A model generated the notes under the pieces. It did no database searches, was not told where the DNA came from, and worked only from the letters and a program-made list of their open reading frames with translations. DNA of 44,588 nt, taken from NCBI RefSeq assembly GCF_004122735.1, contig NZ_SDIF01000053.1, positions 1 to 44,588 on the forward strand. The letters are read 5' to 3'. Each line of letters starts with the position of its first letter. Position 1 is the first letter of the stretch. Source of the stretch: Streptomyces sioyaensis (GTDB lineage Bacteria > Actinomycetota > Actinomycetes > Streptomycetales > Streptomycetaceae). Positions 41,765-44,588 of the stretch are shown here, piece after piece. The position numbers were made by a program, and so were the translations under genes.

Positions 41765-41923
41765 GACGTGACTCCTGCCGTACGACAACGATTGGTGCGG
41801 TAGCCCGAGCCTACGTGTTTCACGGGCCCCGCGCCCTACGCCGGAGGGAGGAGCACGGGTGTACGTCCGGTGGACATCCGCTGACCTGCTTTGCGGCCCG
41901 TCCGGGGCGCTTGTGGGCGCCCT

Positions 41924-44389
41924 CTACTCGTTGTTGAACTCCTCCAGCACCGTCGCGCCGAGCTCGCGGACGATCAGGTCGTGACCGCTGAGCGCGGAGT
42001 CGACGAGATCGGCGTCGTCCTCGGCCGGCATGTCGTACTCGATCGACGAGGGCGGGGGCTCCGGCGGCGTGTACGAGGGCTCCGCCACGGGCCCGCCCTG
42101 GGCGCCACCCGCGGACGCCGCCGGCGACACGGCCTCCCGGGCCATGCGCGCGCCCTGGCTGCCGCCACCTCCGGTCCCTTCGCCGCCCGCTCCGTACCGG
42201 CCCCCGGACGACGGGGACGCGGCCGGGCCGCTCTGCTGGGGCGGGGGCTGCGGGGCGCCCTGCTGGGGTGCGGCGGGGCCGCCGCCGAAGCCGCCACCGC
42301 CACTACGGGGGGCACCTCCGGCCGGCGGCCCGGCGCCGCCCGACGGGTCGACGATCGCCTCGACCCGCCACTGCACCTGGAACCGCTCGGCCAGCACGTC
42401 CTTGAGCACGTCCTCGCTTCCGCCGTTGGCGAAGCTGTCGCGGGCGCCGGCATTGGGGAAGCCGATCTGCAGCGTCGTGCCGTCGAAGCCGGAGACCTGG
42501 GCGTTCTGGCTCAGCAGGATCCAGGTGAAGCGCCGGCGGTCCTTCACCGCTTCCAGGATGTCCGGCCACATCTGCCGTACCTGAGCGGCACCCTGCGCCG
42601 CCCCTGGGGCCGCACCGGCGGCCTGCGGGGGCTGCTGCGATGCGGGCGCGGGCGAGCCGGCCGGCGGTCCGGACACGGCGGGGGGCGCGGACGGGGCGGG
42701 CGCACCGCCCTGCCCCGGCGCCACGGCCGTGGGCCAGCCACCGGGCTGTCGTCCGGCGCCCCCGCCGGCCGGGCCGCTGCCGCTGTCGGCGCCGCTGCCC
42801 CTGCTCGTGCTGCCCGGCCAGGCCCCGGGCCGGGCCGCCGCACCCGCACGGCCGCCGTCCTGCCCAGAGGGCTGCTGTGCCTCCGCCGGGGCGCCCTGCG
42901 GCGCCCCCGCGCCTCCGCCCTGCTGCTCCCCGCCGGGACCGGCCCCCGGGCCGCCGGACGCCCCCGTTCCTGCCGTCTGTGCTGCCGGAGCGGCCGGAGC
43001 GGGGGCACCGCCCCCCTGGCCGGCGCTCGTCGCGCCCCGCACCGCGGCACGCGCCGCGGCCGGACCGGACGGTCCCCCGGCCGGCATCGCCGGATGCGCC
43101 TCCGGCCCCGGTACATAGCCCGCCGCGGGCCCGCCACCGGAGGCCACCACCGGCCCGGCCCCGGGCCGGGGCTCTCCCCCGGAGCCCACACCGCCGCCGG
43201 TGCCGCCGGCCCCGCCCAGCAGCGCGGCACCCGCACCGCGCTCCAGGCGGTCCAGCCGCGCCTGCACCGACCGCTCGTCGTCGTACGCCGCCGGCAGCAG
43301 CACCCGGGCGCAGATCAGCTCCAGCTGCAGCCGCGGCGAGGTCGCCCCGCGCATCTCCGTCAGGCCCGTATTGACCAGGTCGGCGGCCCGGCTCAGCTCC
43401 GCCGCCCCGAAGACGGACGCCTGCGCCGTCATCCGCTCCACCACATCGGCGGGGGCGTCGATCAGCCCCTTCTCCCCCGCGTCCGGCACGGCCGCCAGGA
43501 TCACCAGATCCCGCAGCCGCTCCAGCAGGTCCGCCACGAAGCGCCGGGGGTCGTTGCCGCCCTCGATGACCCGGTCCACGACCTCGAAGGCCGCCGCGCC
43601 GTCCCCCGCGGCGAAGGCCTCCACGATCGAATCCAGCAGCGACCCGTCGGTGTAGCCCAGCAGCGCCGTCGCCATGGCATATGTCACACCGTCCGCACCG
43701 GCGCCGGCGAGCAGCTGGTCCATCACGGACATCGAGTCCCGCACCGACCCGGCGCCGGCCCGCACCACCAGCGGCAGCACCCCGTCCTCGACCGGGATGT
43801 CCTCCCGCCCGCACACCTCTGCCAGGTACTCCCGCAGCGTCCCCGGCGGCACCAGCCGGAACGGGTAGTGATGCGTACGCGACCGGATCGTCCCGATGAC
43901 CTTCTCGGGCTCGGTGGTCGCGAAGATGAACTTCAGATGCTCCGGCGGCTCCTCGACGACCTTCAGCAGGGCGTTGAAGCCCGCCGAGGTCACCATGTGC
44001 GCCTCATCGATGATGTAGATCTTGTACCGGCTGCTCGCCGGCCCGAAGAAGGCCTTCTCGCGCAGCTCACGGGCGTCGTCCACGCCACCGTGCGACGCCG
44101 CGTCGATCTCGATCACGTCGATCGAACCCCGGCCGTTCCTGGCCAGGTCCACACACGACTGGCACGTCCCGCAGGGAGTGGGAGTGGGACCTTCCTCACA
44201 GTTGAGGCAGCGCGCCAGGATCCGCGCACTCGTCGTCTTGCCGCACCCACGCGGCCCACTGAACAGATAGGCGTGATTGACCCGATTGTTCCGCAGAGCC
44301 TGCTGCAGCGGATCGGTCACGTGCTCTTGCCCGATGACCTCGGCGAAGGTCTCGGGCCGGTAGCGGCGGTACAGCGCAAGGGACGACAC
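41924..44389 (-). CDS. dnaX: DNA polymerase III subunit gamma/tau
   Basis: The clamp-loader ATPase, 821 residues. The AAA+ core covers about 1-370, with Walker A SGPRGCGKTT at residues 44-53, the zinc cysteines 64, 73, 76 and 79, IIDEAHM, and the sensor region ATTEPEKV. A long Gly/Pro/Ala-rich linker (about 400-610) is followed by a tau-like DnaE-binding domain (about 620-690) and an acidic end. GTG 44389 gives the usual MSSLALYRRYRPETF start. No A-rich slippery site is seen, so a separate gamma form by frameshift is not predicted. It lies just downstream of the SRP RNA. Confidence 0.95.
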   Translation of the reverse strand: MSSLALYRRYRPETFAEVIGQEHVTDPLQQALRNNRVNHAYLFSGPRGCGKTTSARILARCLNCEEGPTPTPCGTCQSCVDLARNGRGSIDVIEIDAASHGGVDDARELREKAFFGPASSRYKIYIIDEAHMVTSAGFNALLKVVEEPPEHLKFIFATTEPEKVIGTIRSRTHHYPFRLVPPGTLREYLAEVCGREDIPVEDGVLPLVVRAGAGSVRDSMSVMDQLLAGAGADGVTYAMATALLGYTDGSLLDSIVEAFAAGDGAAAFEVVDRVIEGGNDPRRFVADLLERLRDLVILAAVPDAGEKGLIDAPADVVERMTAQASVFGAAELSRAADLVNTGLTEMRGATSPRLQLELICARVLLPAAYDDERSVQARLDRLERGAGAALLGGAGGTGGGVGSGGEPRPGAGPVVASGGGPAAGYVPGPEAHPAMPAGGPSGPAAARAAVRGATSAGQGGGAPAPAAPAAQTAGTGASGGPGAGPGGEQQGGGAGAPQGAPAEAQQPSGQDGGRAGAAARPGAWPGSTSRGSGADSGSGPAGGGAGRQPGGWPTAVAPGQGGAPAPSAPPAVSGPPAGSPAPASQQPPQAAGAAPGAAQGAAQVRQMWPDILEAVKDRRRFTWILLSQNAQVSGFDGTTLQIGFPNAGARDSFANGGSEDVLKDVLAERFQVQWRVEAIVDPSGGAGPPAGGAPRSGGGGFGGGPAAPQQGAPQPPPQQSGPAASPSSGGRYGAGGEGTGGGGSQGARMAREAVSPAASAGGAQGGPVAEPSYTPPEPPPSSIEYDMPAEDDADLVDSALSGHDLIVRELGATVLEEFNNE

Positions 44390-44443
44390 GCATACGACGA
44401 TATCGGGCCCCACTGACAACCGACCGGCCCCACAAACGCAAGC

Positions 44444-44529
44444 GCCCCCCACGCACCCGCCAGAGCCGACCTACCCTTGCTGCCTTCCGGCCCTGGGGGA
44501 GTTCAGTCAGATAGCGCCACGTGAGGGGC
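44444..44529 (-). ncRNA. ffs: Small bacterial SRP RNA (4.5S/scRNA)
   Basis: On the minus strand the sequence carries the conserved SRP hairpin core CAGGGCCGGAAGGCAGCAAG, where GGAAG is the tetraloop and GCAGC the asymmetric loop side. The 5' GCCCCTCACG pairs with the 3' CGTGGGGGGC to close the stem, giving about 86 nucleotides. It binds Ffh for membrane protein targeting. Its position directly upstream of dnaX matches Streptomyces. Confidence 0.9.
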
Positions 44530-44588
44530 TGCGCACCACAGTAGCTGATTCCCCGCCCGAGAAACGACCCGTACCCCCACCCCCGACC

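Noticed and set aside
41924..44389. Programmed frameshift in dnaX
   Set aside because: No A-rich slippery heptamer is present in this GC-rich gene.
44390..44452. Upstream ATG (44452) for dnaX
   Set aside because: It would overlap the SRP RNA 3' end and add a leader absent from homologues; GTG 44389 gives the conserved start.

Overview
The window is high-GC DNA, almost certainly from a Streptomyces or a close relative. The evidence is the GTG/TTG starts with purine-rich ribosome binding sites, pervasive 4-bp stop/start overlaps, and the conserved actinomycete block ask-asd / recR-ybaB-dnaX / SRP RNA at the right end.

1-15.1 kb: a biosynthetic-type cluster. A plus-strand operon cut by the left edge encodes a class II aaRS-like amino acid:carrier-protein ligase, a type II thioesterase and a small LuxR-type regulator. 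A divergent azlCD / XRE-cupin unit (BCAA-exporter type) follows. A minus-strand operon of ten tightly packed genes reads, in transcription order: KAS III, ACP, KAS II, acyl-CoA oxidase, hot-dog thioesterase, FAH-family protein, Sfp-type PPTase, acyl-CoA carboxylase beta, branched-chain aminotransferase, FabG. A GlcD-type FAD oxidase is divergent from KAS III. The set has initiation, elongation and ketoreduction but no dehydratase or enoyl reductase. A plausible product is a short aliphatic acyl chain joined to a carrier-protein-activated amino acid. I do not recognise the product.

15.1-26.8 kb: accessory DNA. It holds a small membrane protein, a hairpin-rich gene-free stretch, a 1.3-kb-residue HTH-nSTAND-WD40 protein with about 14 blades, a GntR regulator coupled to a family 2 glycosyltransferase, an FkbM methyltransferase, an Ala-rich protein with tandem repeats upstream, and a divergent amidohydrolase/DoxX pair sharing two matching palindromes that look like TetR-type operators.

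26.8-36.7 kb: sensing and envelope functions. These are a NarL-type two-component system with two small membrane proteins between regulator and kinase, a methyltransferase remnant, an S9 peptidase, a His-rich CDF metal transporter preceded by a sequence matching the Nur (nickel) box, a SURF1 protein, and an ECF sigma factor translationally coupled to a large membrane protein.

36.7-44.6 kb: core chromosome. It has asd, ask (with a well-supported internal start for a beta subunit), a DUF5063-like protein, recR, ybaB, dnaX and the small SRP RNA.
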